A DNA stretch of 64,000 bases. Origin: Platycnemis pennipes (lineage: Eukaryota; Arthropoda; Insecta; Odonata; Platycnemididae). The stretch covers positions 136,232,615 to 136,296,614 of the forward strand of contig OW121848.1 in the NCBI GenBank assembly GCA_933228895.1, read 5' to 3'. The position numbers and the translations under genes were made by a program. The number at the start of each line of letters is the position of its first letter. The first letter of the stretch is position 1. Of this stretch, positions 31,681 through 44,480 are shown piece after piece. The notes beneath the pieces were generated by a model. It saw only the letters and a list, made by a program, of their open reading frames with translations. It was not told the DNA's origin and did not search any database.

Positions 31681-34111
31681 GGGAATCCCTGCTCTGAGAT
31701 TTATGTATAGCAGCTAGTAAACAGAACTTAATACTCTTCTCCTTGTGCCCATTAATCCTTTTTTAGTGGCCACTGGCCTCATAACAAAGTTTGCTGATCC
31801 ATATGCCATGTGACTGGGATTTATTGGAGACCACAGTTTTTGGGTGAAAATGCTTGAGATAATTCAGTTACAGTTAGTCTTGTGTTAAGAAGTTGACCTT
31901 GGTAATTATTCTTGGGGTTTAGTATTACTTCCATCCGATTGTGAGAAGAGTATACATACTGGACTAAGTAGAGTGTGAGAATCCCTGAAACATTTTCTGC
32001 TCAAGATAATGTATTGTGTGTGATTTCTAATTTTTACACCTCCGATCAACATTCCACCACTCACACTGCAACCCGGGTGGTATATCTCATCAAAGGCTGA
32101 CATGCACCACCTAGGTATGTGAGATCTCATTTTATTAACCAAGAGGGGAGAGGGCAGGGATTGCTATACTGTAATTCCATCTGAAGCTTAGCTATCCAAT
32201 GGTCAGATCAATGTATGAATATATTCCCCCAGTCTACAGACCTTTCTTATTTCAGTATATTAATAAAAATAAATATGCCAACACCTGTTACAGCCTGTTT
32301 TATATTATCAATTATGAGAACTATGTATTGCATTGCATTATTTAAAGGATTTGCATAGGAATCTTGACAAAAGGTTGGACAAAGTTATTATAGAATATTC
32401 ACTGCTAATTACAATACTTATTCTTGTAAGCTCTTCTTCTCATTTGGACTTTTAAACTGGTGTGTGTTTAAAGTGATCAGGGGGTATAATTAATGTATAA
32501 TGTCTGCCCAGAAATAATTTTTCTATTTAAAGTATTTTACTTCAACATTTTCTCTCTGTAAGGTTCTATTTTGATTCAAAATATGATGTTCTGATCACAA
32601 AATTAATGACAACACAATGAAAGCTCTCCATTTTTATAATATAATGTGCTAGTGAGTTTGCAAAAAGGAGCATTTAAAAAATTTTGCCTGCAGTGAATGC
32701 AACAATCCTGTGTATTTAATCTGGTGGTACTCGCACAGGTTGCTCTATACACCCCAGATTATGTTTTTTTGATTTTATTTTTTTAGTGTTTAAATCTCAG
32801 ACTTCTTCTCTTTTGTAGCTGGAATGGGATATATTTTCATCCTTTCATGGTCGGAATTCTTGGATTTTGGCTATTTCAGCTCAATGTAATTTGATATATT
32901 CTGCTGCACTTAAATAGCACTTGTATACTCGCCACCATATAGAAAGCAGGATAATAACGAGACGGTTATGTGTATGTATTGGGTACAAAATAAGTTATAG
33001 AGAGTTGTTTTTCACTTATGGTAGCAGTAGGTAGGCTATCGGTGTGGCAGTTTCAACACAAAATTCTCTCTTTCTTTCTCATATCTATCTTTATTCCTGT
33101 TTCACAGAGACTTTATGGAAGTAAAAATTTTGTTTCAATGCAATACTATGATTTTTTTACGTACACTTAACTTTTCTGCTTGAGAATATCACTTGGTCAT
33201 TCGTTTGGTAGAGCTAGAGGCCAAGCGAGATGCATTGGCCTTGCGATGTGTGAGAGAGTGGAATTCCAGTGTATTTTTAAGCTGTGGATTCCTCAGCATA
33301 TGCTTATTCTGTGGTATAGTTTCTTTGGTTTTGTCTTCTTTGATCAATCTTCTGTTGCTAAAATAGCATGTCTTTTAATTACATGGTTTTTCTAATGGTC
33401 ACAATCTTAGTTTTAATATTTTTCCTCTGAGTTTGATGGATTATCTGTGATGTGGTACCAGTTCATGTAATTTGCATATCTCTTTTATCTCCTAAGTGAT
33501 TTTAGAGTTCCATAGGACCTACAATAGATAAAAGCCAATACAAGCTGTATATTATTGATCTTGTTACATTTATTATGATTCCAGTTTCAATGTATTAGAT
33601 TTGATTACATAAATAGTAGGACTAAAAGTAAAATGACTGATTAAATAGCTTCAAATTTTCACATTTTTGAAACTCCAGTGAGAAATTTGCAAGCCTACTA
33701 TACCATTTCTGAGTATGCTATGGTAGATAAGCAGTGAGATTTTGGGGAAGATGCTCATTTAGGCAATACCTACCTAATAGGCCAGCAAGATATGGTATAA
33801 AAATGTCTGCATTGGTTGAAACTAATTTATAATACATATACTTCTAACTTAGAGATATTAACAGTTAGTCAACCCAAAGGAACCCACAAAGTAAATTAAA
33901 GTCCCAGAGAGTCAGTAAAATGCTTGGTGGTACCAGTTATTGGGACACAGGCTGAACCTGACTTGGTTTGTCAGTTTTTACTCTTGCAGTGAAGTTGCCA
34001 CAAAGTAAATTGTAAAAAGCAAAGTAAATACTTGTGAAATCTGTGGAAAAAAAACAAAAAGAATTTCTAACTCAGTATTCACAAAATAGAGAAAGGAAGT
34101 TATTGGAATAA

Positions 34112-34175
34112 AGTAAAACCCCTTATTTACACTTTTCTAGAGACCCCTAGAAAAAAGTGTTACTTGCGGGAAATT
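34112..34175 (+). repeat. short fragment of the CAGTAAAACCCC repeat
   Basis: AGTAAAACCCCTTATTTACA, followed by CTTTTCTAG and GAAAAAAGTGTTACTTGCGG, matches the first 60 bases of the family seen at 19174 and 21638. The similarity ends soon after. Confidence 0.55.
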
Positions 34176-35922
34176 GCAAACAGTGGTACACAACACTTAT
34201 TGGTTTTACCGAGTTTTCCTTATCTGTCTCAAGTGTAGAATCCCTGATGATAAAAACTCAAGTGAAAACAATGAGTGATTCAAGCACAGAAAATTTGCAA
34301 AACATTTGTATTTATGCCATGTGACTCTTTAGTTACCCATTTGAGATAATCCCAATGGTTTCAAATGCACCCATCCAGGCTCCTATTCGGGGAGAGAGAA
34401 AGAGATCCATTACACCTCGGAGTGTCAATTACTGTCCGTAACTTTGACAAAGTTTTTGAGGGTGTGGAAAAATCCTTTAGTGAATGCTGGGTACTCCCAA
34501 AATTGTTCTGAGCCCACCCCTTGAAGTTTCACTAGCTACGCAATTGTTTTAGTATCATTTATAATATTAACAGGTCATGTTAAAATAATATGATGTATTT
34601 TCCTTTCTATTCTCATTGGGGTGTGAGTAACGATGCCTGGAAACCACGTGCAAGTACCGCCGGATTAATAATCTTCACCTTCCTTAATGTTTTTTTACCT
34701 AAATACCTGTGAGCCATAGTTTTTCTTGCCTTCTGCATAGAACTAATGAGGTTTTACCATAAAGTATTATTTTTATCAGGCTTGAGCATTTTTAAGTTAA
34801 GTTCATCAGGACAATAATTGTGATAGGTATTTTTTTTTATTTTATTCAGAAAAACAGCCTCACATAATGTAGATTTTCGGTTCTGCTTCATTCCATTGAA
34901 CATTATACATCATTTTCATCAAGAACAGTTCTGTGTGTGTCATAATTGATCATTCTGGATGATTCGCTTGACCCCTGCAGGGCTATAATTTTCCTCAGTT
35001 GAGCAAAGTTCTCCAATTTATCGACCTTGACATGGAGTATCCTGATGGGGTAAGAATTTACAAGGCTGTGGCCTGTGTGGTGCATATTATTGTTAGCATG
35101 GCCTTATTCCTCTAGCATTTTGTGAAAAATCCTTTGAATGCTTTGAGCCCCCTGTTCATTACTGATTTGCACAAAAACTTTAGTGAATACCGCTTGAGAT
35201 GAATTGCTATCAAGCTCTCATGCTTCAGTTTGATGTATTTATGGTGTATAGCATACATAGTTTGTACACAATCTTTTACTAGGAATCTTTTCACAAAATA
35301 CTTTATATTAGCTGCTTCTGCCCCTTTTCCCCTTAAAATGTCACCCAAGTCACTCATATCTCTCTTGACTCTTGCTTAACTTGGGTTGTGCTTGAATAGT
35401 AAGACTTTTTTCCTGTCTTTCCTACTAACAGTTTAACCTCAGGTTGAGTGAAAGAATTACTGGGAATGAAATCTCTGTTATGATATTGTTCATAGTTACA
35501 TGTTTTCGCATTGGTTTAATTTCTTTAAACAGGAATAATTTAACATCCAGCATTGGATTTATTCTATCCAAGGAACATACTTTTTTCCTGATATTATGTT
35601 TCTGGAAAGATATTATTCAGTTCTGTGGCCTTTGATGTGGACAGCTGAGACTGAAAACTAATTATTCTTAAGAATCAGAGCCTTCAAAGCTTTTATATTT
35701 TTCTAAAACTCAAAGTCTTTTATGTTATAAACTTGGTGCTTTCCTGGCAAATATTCTAGGTGAAAAATTCTTGGGATTTCCATCAGTTCCTGAGAATTCA
35801 CCCTGAGAAAATCCTGAGAAATTTTCACCCAGTCTTTTATGTTAACTAACAGTGAGCAGTAAAGAACTTGACCATAATTTTTACAGTGTTATGCCTCAAA
35901 ACCTGCTATGCATTTACTAGCA

Positions 35923-35958
35923 TCTCAGAAAAGATAATGTTTATTATCTTTTCTGAGA
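35923..35958. repeat. short perfect hairpin
   Basis: CTCAGAAAAGATAAT is followed within six bases by ATTATCTTTTCTGAG. It is an isolated perfect stem in AT-rich intron sequence. Confidence 0.6.
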
Positions 35959-37109
35959 TTTACTATTCATGTATTTCTCCTTCAATATTGTATCAATGTA
36001 TATATACCCATGTTCTGTATTCCATTTTCATGGACATTTTGATTAACTACCTTTGCCCTCTTTTATTTTATTAATACTCTCTTGTCTTTGGGACAAAAAC
36101 TTGCAAGATTTTCGGAGGGGTGGTTTACATGAGGTGCAGATAGACAGCCTCACTCTTTTTGAACCACTGAACTGTGTGAAGTCAAGTGATTAAAAAAATG
36201 GTATCATTCATGGGTAAATTATTTTCATGCTTACCTTTGGTGTTAAAATTTTTGAGTTAGCTCATGGGTAAGAATATTTTATGGGTAAATTTAAAATTGA
36301 ATTTGTACTGCATAGTGAAGATTGTCCTCCAACATATACGTCAGACCAATGCTGCTTTGAGTTAATTTTAGTATGCATGCATTGAAATTAACTTAATTTT
36401 ACGAAGTGCAAGAAAAATCTTGCACTTTGTAAAAAGATTTGATCATTTACAGTGTTTCTGACTGTTTAAGGGAAAACTGTCGTAATTTTGTTGGATTTTT
36501 TCCATTAACTCATTTTATATTTCATTCCCCTTCAATAATGTGTGCTTTTTAAAATTAAAGTCTAAGAATGCTATTAAACAAATGGAATAAACTACTGTAT
36601 TTCCCGATTCATAGGACACATTTTTTTCCACAAAAATGTATCTTAAAATCTGCTTGTGTCCAATAGGGTGAGCATATAGCTGCTTTCTCATGCATCCGAA
36701 TTTGCTTGCTGTCAGAAGTACCCTTCTACAGTGGACTCTCGTTTATACATTCCTCGATAGCTCATTTTCCTTATTTGCACATTGAATTCCTCAGGTCCGA
36801 GTCACAGGGCATGTAATTAATTATAGTTAGTTTTGGTTACCTCTTCAGCACATTTGGAAGAGGACCAAACCAAATTTCTACCAGAAAAATAACTACTCTA
36901 TAGGTTAAATTGATGATAGATATCTCTCAAAAGGTTTAATTCTTACGTGAAAAAAATATTGCTTAAAATAGTATTTCGATAGGTACTTATACATAATATG
37001 GTAAAAAAATGTATATGAAGAAGTAAACCTGGACATCAAAACTGCATGAGCACAAGGATTTTGTGACTTTAAAAATGGACAAGTACTTGGAATTAGCCAT
37101 AGAAAAGTC

Positions 37110-38360
37110 TGTGGTGCAAACATGAATATTGAAGATTAAAAGGTCACCCTCCACCAAGGAGTAGATGAAAATCCATGTATGAAGCATGTCAAAATAGTGG
37201 CAGAAATGAAAGTTTCACCATCAACATTAAAGTCTGTTGTTAAAATTAAGAAATTCAGCTCAAGAAGGTAAGAGTAAGTGTAGAAAAAGATTGCAGATGG
37301 AAAATTTTGAGAGTTGGAGGATGCCCTCCTTAAGTGGTTCAAGCAAGCATACTGTGTTCCATTAGATGGTGTATTAGTACAAGAAAAGACCTCATATTTA
37401 GCTGATTAAAGGAACATAAATGAATTTAAGGCTTCAAACTGAGTAAAGGGACTGAGGGATTAAAAAAACAATGCCACGGGATATTTACAGGTGTGTTCAA
37501 GGCAAGCCAACAAGTGTGGATACTAACATTTAGGAAACATGGAAGATGTCACCCTCCCAAGCAATATAAAAAATGTCAGCCCAAATGATGTTATTGATGC
37601 TAATTAGACGGGCTTATTCTTAAATCTGCTTCCTGACTAAAATTATGCATTTAGATGAGATGAGTGTCATGAGGGCAAGGGAGAGGCTGACTCCTATGCT
37701 GCAACGTAAGTGGAATGGAAAAACCATAAGTGATCAGGAATCATAAATGCCCCAGATAATTGAAACATGTTCAGGCATTACCTTATACATATTAATGCAA
37801 CTCTAAAGGCCGCTTTACACAGTATAATTTTTTGTACAATTTCTTGTACAAACGCTTGTATGAGGAAATTGTACCATGTAAAGCGGCAAATTGTGTGAAT
37901 GCTTGTGCGAATGTTGGAATGACTGTATGTAAAATAGAACCTGTGCTAATTCCATTCAGACAAACATACAATTTCATTCAGTTTATGCCAGCATTTGTAC
38001 AAGAAATTGTACAAAAAATTGTATCCTGTAAAGTGGCCTTAATGCCTGGATGACGGCAACAGTTTTGAAATCTGGTGAATATATTTTATCTATAGAACAT
38101 ATTTTATCTGAAGATTGATGTCAATAGATAAAGTATGAACAGGAAGTAAGAAACAAAGAAGGCGATGGGAAAGACTAAGCAGAACCTGAATCTCCTCCTA
38201 CATCAACAAAAGCAGTAGAAGTGATGGAGACAGTGCAGCAGTTCATCACCAGTCATGAAGTCAATGAAAGTGTGATAAATTATCTAATTAAAATGGATTC
38301 TACTGTCAAAGGATGAAAAATGAAGAAACAAAGTGCCTATGAAAAATTCTTCTGGTTCTT
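37110..38360 (+). pseudogene. Tigger/pogo transposase pseudogene, split by a MITE
   Basis: Frames with several stops read VAEMKVSPSTLKSVVKIKKF (helix-turn-helix), then LEDALLKWFKQAYCVPLDGV, LVQEKTSYLAD, NEFKASN and KQCHGIF (CENP-B-type DNA-binding domain), then fragments around the DDE core near 37600-37740. After the inserted MITE the C-terminal part reads FITSHEVNESVINYLIKMDS. The order matches Tigger transposases of the Tc1/mariner superfamily. At least one stop and several frame changes show it is dead. Confidence 0.75.
37807..38039. mobile_element. Harbinger-type MITE, copy 2, with TAA target duplication
   Basis: This is the same family and the same length (233 bases) as the copy at 1208-1440, in the same orientation. 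Ends are AGGCCGCTTTACAC and GTAAAGTGGCCT; TAA flanks both sides (37804-37806, 38040-38042). It is more diverged from its own inverted arm than copy 1. It is inserted into the decayed Tigger transposase region, splitting that pseudogene. Confidence 0.88.
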
Positions 38361-40352
38361 ATTTGAGTTTATATGAATTTTCATTAAATTATTTATTTTT
38401 GTATTAAATATCCTTAGAGTATGTATGGGAAGTTGTATTTTTGTTTTGCTTTAGTCAAGTTAATGCCATTGACACACGGGAATGTGGAATGTCTTTTGGG
38501 CCATGTGCTCATTTTTTTCATGTTTTTGAGGAATTCGGACAAGCCTCACAATAATTTAATATTTGTTAATTAAAATTTTCATCATGATTATTACAAATAT
38601 AATTCTTTCAGTGTGGTCATTATACATAATTTGACATGCAATTTTATATTTAGTCCCAAATTTGGGAATGTATGAAGCGTGAATGAGTGAGAAGGGGGGC
38701 ATTTGCACCGCACATTCATTTGTCCTCGGATGCTAGGTGGCTCCGCTAACTATGGTGCTTAACTGAGTAAAGGCAGCAGTTATATACAAAACATGCTTTT
38801 TGGCTATTATTGTCGTAATTAATTATTGACTGTAAGGCATTGTATGTATTTTCATGGTAGGCATAATTAGTGTAAATGACACTTTTTACAATAAGTTATC
38901 AACAGCTATGTACAGAATAAACTAAAATCAATTTCAAGCATATCATTCCCATAAAAGTTATGCAGCTCACAAATACGTCCTTAACTAACCCTGGAAGGCC
39001 TTACCAGTGTTGTGCGTTTTCCTCATTACCTTGTTCAGAATTTTGGTTAACTTAAAAAATGTGGTAATGAGAGTCCACTGTTTATGCTTTTACGGTCAGG
39101 CTGTTTTTCAGCAGTGAGCTGAAGGTGTACTCTCCATCACTCATTTATTTTCATGATTCTATGATGTATAGCTTTAATGCACTTGCAAGAATTAGAAAAA
39201 TAGCACTCCCATTTTCTTCCTATTGATTATATCGAATCATGAGCAGATTATGATTATTATTACCGTATTCCTCTGAATATAGTCCCTCCCTTTTGGGCCG
39301 AAATCTTTGCGGAAAAAGTCTGGAGGGGGGGAACTATATTCGAGCTCAAGTTACCTAATGTCCATTGTAAAATTACATCCCCCGAGTTTGAAGGCCAATA
39401 TTTAAAAAATAGCTATTTCGATTTTAAAATAAAGTATATCAAACTAAAGCTTGTTTATTTATACGTTTATTTTTGTCTGAAATATATTTTTAAGTTCGTT
39501 ATATTAATTAATTTTTCGACTGAGACAGCTGAAATGGCCGGATTTTTTTTTTCAAGTTCCGGGAAGCAATGATAATGACTTTGATGCCCTCTTGAAGAAA
39601 AACAAGAAAAGCCACTTCTCTTTTCTTTGCATAAGATAAGGAACATATATTTATCTTAGATAAACAAAGTTTAAAATATATTACTCAGTTAACAATTATG
39701 TTATGACAAATTTTAAAAACATGTGCTATCTCAGCTTGCAGAATTTGGATATACACTTTGTTTTGATGGTATTCTTCGTGTTTGAAAACTAAGCACGTGT
39801 AAAATGACTTAACTGATTGGGAGAATTAGATATTTTTTCAACTTATGTATTTATTTCGGGAAGTGAGCTCAACGTGACAGGACTTTTGGCCAGGAGAGAT
39901 AAGCTGCTTGAGGTTGCCAATTTGTAAACTACCGTACTGCGAGCACCAAACACCGCACAAGAAATTTCTCTGATATGCACTGGAAAAATATACTTGAAAA
40001 ATATCCTTTAGCAGTTTATAAGTTGCAGTATTCACCAAAATAAAATCTGCAATAAGTGAGATAGCTTTTGTCCCCACATTTCTCAACGAAAGAAACAAAT
40101 TGCACTTTAAATTATCCTCAACTACATCTCCAAAAACTTAGCGCGAGGATGTTTCCTAACATACCGTCAGTTCTTAAACTGACACTGACTTGATTTCCCT
40201 TTTCCGCCATTGTCGAGTCCTCTTGACTCATTCCAGGACTCATTCACAGTGATAGGCGAGGTGCTTGCAGCAGAAGATTCCACGCGTGCCCTACCTTTCT
40301 CTTACAAGCATGCTCTGGGCAGTTGAGCGTGCTTTTATAGCAAAAAATAAAT

Positions 40353-41440
40353 ATCCCAAGTAGCAAAATCTTATGAATAAATTATTTTAAAATATGTTGA
40401 AAAATATTTTAAAATCATTTTAAAATTATTTTAAAATATGTTCACTTTATTTTTTTGGTGTTTAAAATATTTTAAAATTATTTTAAAATGATTTCTTCAT
40501 AAGTTTAAAATATTTTAAAATTATTTTAAAACGATTTTTTCATAAGTATAAAATATTTTGAAATATACTTTAAAATATTTGTCAGTCCGTACTGCATTTT
40601 TCTAATGATTATCTAGGAGGTGAACAGGTGTACTTTCACTCACACCGATCCTCCTGGTCTTAGGAAAAATCTAAGTCCGATACCGGCTACGAGGGTCTGA
40701 AAAAAACCATCCGTGGACTCATGTTCAATCGCTTTCCCAGATCGAGAATCGCATTTAAAACCACACTTCAGGTGTACTTCCACTCACACCGATCCTCCTG
40801 GCCTTACAGAAATCAGTGGTACGCTCGCCGGAAAAATCTAAGTCCGATACCGGCTACGAGGGTCTGAAAAAAACCATCCGTGGACTCATCTTCAATCGCT
40901 TTCCCAGATCGAGAATCGCGTTTAAAACCACACTTCAGGTGTACTTTCACTCACACCGATCCTCCTGGCCTAATAGAAATTAACATTATTTCAATATTAT
41001 TTTAAAATAATTTCATCATAATTTTAAAATATTTTTAAATAATTTTAAAATATTTTGAAATAATTTTAAAATATTTTGAAATAATTTTAAAATATTTTGA
41101 AATAATTTTAAAATATTTTGAAATAATTTCAAAATTGTATTGAAATAATTTTGAAATGATATCAAAATATATTTAAATGTAAAATGCTTGCAACACCTTT
41201 TTATGCATTTAAATGTCTCAGTTAGAATTCCTATACATGTTTTCAACAAAATGAAAGAATGATACAGAACATTAAAAGAGCAGTACTTACTACATTATTT
41301 TAAAATTATTTTAAAAATATTTTAAAATTATGGAAAACTCATGAATTTTGCTATCTTATGACTTTTTGATTTTAAAATGATTTCAAAATATTTTAAAATA
41401 TTTTAAAATCATTTTTCTATGTTTTTTTGCTACTTGGGAT
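40353..41440. mobile_element. tripartite repeat element with CCCAAGTAGC ends
   Basis: The ends are ATCCCAAGTAGCAAAA and inverted TTTTGCTACTTGGGAT. Inside are two AT-rich arrays built from ATTTTAAAAT variants (about 40375-40580 and 40985-41420; in the second, a unit near AATAATTTTAAAATATTTTG repeats every 21 bases), enclosing a CpG-richer tandem repeat (40626-40980). The second copy of the host transposon lacks the whole block: there 'AAATAAATATATATCAATATC' style sequence continues without it. The insertion is therefore a discrete mobile unit, perhaps with an AT or TA duplication. The class is unknown; tandem-repeat cores inside short ends recall Helentron-associated non-autonomous elements. 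Confidence 0.7.
40626..40985 (+). repeat. tandem repeat, 144- and 167-base units plus a partial unit
   Basis: Units start at 40626, 40770 and 40937 with AGGTGTACTTTCACTCACAC, then CGATCCTCCTGG. Full units also share AAAAATCTAAGTCCGATACC, GGCTACGAGGGTCTG, CATCCGTGGACTCAT and CCCAGATCGAGAATCGC. The second unit has 23 extra bases (near CAGAAATCAGTGGTACGCTC). The block is far richer in CG than the sequence on both sides. Confidence 0.85.
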
Positions 41441-42375
41441 GTATCGATATCAAATAACCAACGAATTCTATTGAGATATCATAAGTGGATTCATGTTAAT
41501 GACTCAAGGAAGATAAAGGTCCAAACGGTGATTTTCGTAATGGAAAACGTGCGGGATGAAAAAAAAGTGCAGTCCGACAACTTCGTCAATAACATAAATA
41601 CTGATGAACATAATGGTATGAAACTTCGTATGACTATTAACAAAACCCTTAGCTACAACGTGTGAAAAAGAAAGTTTGAAATCTGTGTTGTTCTTACCAT
41701 GCCCCAAATTCGATGGATCCATCCGGTACCCAAAAAAATTCACTAAAAATCCATTCTTAAACTCATACTTCAGTAAGTAAAATTTGTAAAAATATTTTAA
41801 TACTATCAGTAAATGCAGGAATAAACAAGCTGTAATTTAATATACTTTGCTTTAAAATCGCATTAACCATCTTTGAGGTAGGTATTGGTCTTCAAACTTG
41901 CAGGTGACGGAAATTTTGTAACGATAGTAGGCATCCTAATAAGGGCGTTACGGATGATATATCGCATAAAACTTATAAGTTTTGGTATTCCATTTTTTAT
42001 TTCCTATTTAGGATTATTAATTACATTATTAATTGCAAAGTTCCTAGTCACAGCTTATCTATGGTAAATTTTTGATCAAATATTTTTCCTTAGAAATCAA
42101 AAACTTTAATCCACAGAACTCTATAAAAAATTCATATAGGTACCTGCATTCATTCATCCACAAATGAAAATTCATTGTTCAAACATTATTAACTTGCGTT
42201 TATGGATATCGGAAACAACCCGTTCCGATTCTGGGTGTTCATGCATTGCGCAAACGAGGGTGATTGATCAAGGCCCTTTTTACGATCCCAAGTTCTACCA
42301 TGTTTAGGCAGAAATCCATCAATTTTGAAGAGATGAAATTACTAATTGGAAGAGGAAGAAAAGTATACGTTTTAA

Positions 42376-42536
42376 CCCTTAAATGCCGAAAGTGCCAATA
42401 TTGGCACACTATTTGGAGATTCTCACTGCCGAAAGTTCCATTTTTAGCTATTTAAATCCAGGGCAGGCAAAGGCATGGCCAATTTAAATCCGGCAGTGAG
42501 GGACTTCAAAGGACATTTAAATCCGGCATTTAAAGG
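42376..42536. mobile_element. piggyBac-type MITE with TTAA target
   Basis: The ends CCCTTAAATGCCG and inverted CCTTTAAATGCCGG are flanked by TTAA (42372-42375, 42537-42540). It is 161 bases long, with repeats of GCCAATATTGGCA and ATTTAAATCC inside. The partial second copy of the host transposon has a single TTAA at the matching place (57451-57454), although its similarity ends there. Confidence 0.75.
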
Positions 42537-43686
42537 TTAACTGAAATGGCAGACATTGTCTATTTTTCTCAACGAAGTGCATCTCGAAATATTATTCGGC
42601 CCAAATATAATTAATAGAAGACACAAATAAAATAATCAGAACTATACAAATACCATATCCCAAGTGGAGAAGGTAGTAAAGGTTTGAAATATATGTTAAA
42701 TGGACCCATGAACAACTGTGAAGATTAAATTTCATACTGCTGCCAAATATATACTTTTGGGCAATGGCTTTAGCCAATATATTATGTGATTACGTACACA
42801 AATATGGATATAATGAAGCTTTTGTTTGAAAAAAAATTACCCGCAGCCAAAAGCAAAACTCAATAAAGAAAGAGATGTATTAATTTTTGTCCTTTAATTA
42901 TATCGTCATTCGTTTTTAAAATAATCCTTCACTGCGATCTCAGTAACCTTGATTTCTTGCATCCAATGCGAGTGATAACCAGAGGGCGGCATTTTAAATG
43001 GAAAAACATTTGGTCGCCATGATTCCCAATGCACATACGGCATACCACTTCAAAATCGTGATTTCTTTTTTACATATCTCACTTCTCCCTTACACCTAAT
43101 TATGGAAATATATATTCCGAAGTACAATAGCTATTAATATTAAATTAAATTACTAGCTAGTCAACATTAATAGGTGAAATAATATTGAGTATTTTGGTAA
43201 ATATATTAACTTGATTCTCCATATTGATAACTGAAGCAATGGAAATTTTTATTACTCAAGGTGCTCAAGTTGTTAACCTGAGAAAATTAGGTGCAAGTCA
43301 TGCTTTGCATTTCAAAAAAAGGTTTTACAAAACTGAACTTCAAAAAATGGGGGGGGGACTATATTCGGAGGAATACGGTATTTTCTCTTATGTCATAACC
43401 TGAAAATATAGTGCATCCCATGGGCTAGTAAATACTTACAAATATTTGAACTATTCTATAATATCCTGTGAAATAAGGCTTGTAATAGTATTTCCAAATT
43501 CCCATTGCTTTGATGCCTTCAGAAGGTGAGAACTGGATTGTATATCCTAAGAATTCTCGGGAATTCCCAAAATAATCTTTTTGATGTAATTTAATTAATC
43601 TGCTGTAATAATGGCTGTATCAGTAAATTTTAATAAATACATAGTTTGCAGAGAAGGTAGGGCAATCAGGGTTGTCCCCGGTGCTG

Positions 43687-43815
43687 GGCATCACCAGTCA
43701 GGAAGTCAATGAAAATGTGATGAATTATCTAATTAAAATTGATTCTACTCTCAAAGTATTGGGGCTCGAAATGAAGAAACAAAGTACCTATGACACATTC
43801 TTCTGGTTCTTAATC
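43687..43815 (+). pseudogene. Tigger transposase C-terminal fragment, second copy
   Basis: The frame reads ITSQEVNENVMNYLIKIDST, then EMKKQSTYDTFFW, clearly the same as the end of the pseudogene at about 38240-38355 (ITSHEVNESVINYLIKMDST, MKKQSAYEKFFW). The rest of that element is not present around it. Confidence 0.7.
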
Positions 43816-44480
43816 ATATGAAAGTATATTGTTACATTTGGACTTCACTCTGCTGTTTGACCATTGCTCTTCCTGGATGACACCCACAGAAAGTATATTG
43901 ACCTCTCGATGTTGTTGGATCTGGAATCTCAGGTGCTTTCTGTAGTTTTGAGACAGTTTAATTACAAAAGGTTAATTCAAAACTTGAGTGAATAGAATTT
44001 CATGAATGGAGGTGCCCTGGAATTCCATGAATCCAGGCATTTATTCCCCTGAGCACTTAAGGGGGCTAAAATACTACTGCCTCATTTCGGCTACTTATCT
44101 GTTGTATTTCAGGTTTCTCAAAACTATACACAATGCAAACATACAAAGTTCATTTTACCAAACTTTGAGTTGTTTTTGATTTAATTGAATTTTGTATGAC
44201 TACATTCCTGAACTCATTTAAATAATTGACTAATTAAATTAAACATACATGGAAAACAAAGGTAAAAGGTTTTTATTTGAAAATAAAGAAATAACTTTAT
44301 TTACTTCAGTTTTTAATTTTAAAGGAACATTACTGATTGATCTGACAACTGTGATCTTTGCTTTGTAACAATTATACTTGGTGTGGCAAAAATGTTTAAC
44401 TTCATGTAGATGTTGGATGATTTGAACTGAGTTTTCCTAAAAGCATCTTCTAGTTGGAAATGAGAAAAACTGTTGCTTCA

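Larger units (their letters stand above)
36729..39080 (+). mobile_element. decayed Tigger element
   Basis: The left end TA-CAGTGGACTCTCGTTTA is mirrored by CAGTGGACTCTCATTACC read from 39080. The 2.35 kb between them contain a broken Tigger/pogo transposase gene on the + strand and the second Harbinger-type MITE. TA precedes the left end, while TT follows the right end, so the duplication is imperfect. Confidence 0.7.
39263..43378. mobile_element. 4.1 kb TA-flanked DNA transposon with two nested insertions
   Basis: The ends CCGTATTCCTCTGAATATAG and inverted CCGTATTCCTCCGAATATAG are flanked by TA (39261-39262 and 43379-43380). This is the pattern of Tc1/mariner-pogo elements. The interior has no recognisable transposase. 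A frame of 79 codons (41504-41743, - strand) has a counterpart in the second copy at 58088-58324. Two later insertions are present: the repeat element 40353-41440 and the piggyBac-type MITE 42376-42536. A partial second copy lies inverted at 57451-58590. Confidence 0.75.

Noticed and set aside
32100..32142. Frame with RSHIPRWCMSAFDEIYHPG (31906-32142, - strand)
   Set aside because: It looked coding-like at first, but there is no extension, family or splice context.
36395..36440. Short hairpin with stem TTTACGAAGTGCAAG
   Set aside because: A short imperfect hairpin in AT-rich intron sequence; it could be a microRNA-like stem only with expression data, and the stem is too short.
40375..41420. 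CRISPR-like or centromeric array
   Set aside because: Repeats are AT palindromes without unique spacers, bounded by inverted ends. This is an insertion within a transposon in a eukaryotic intron.
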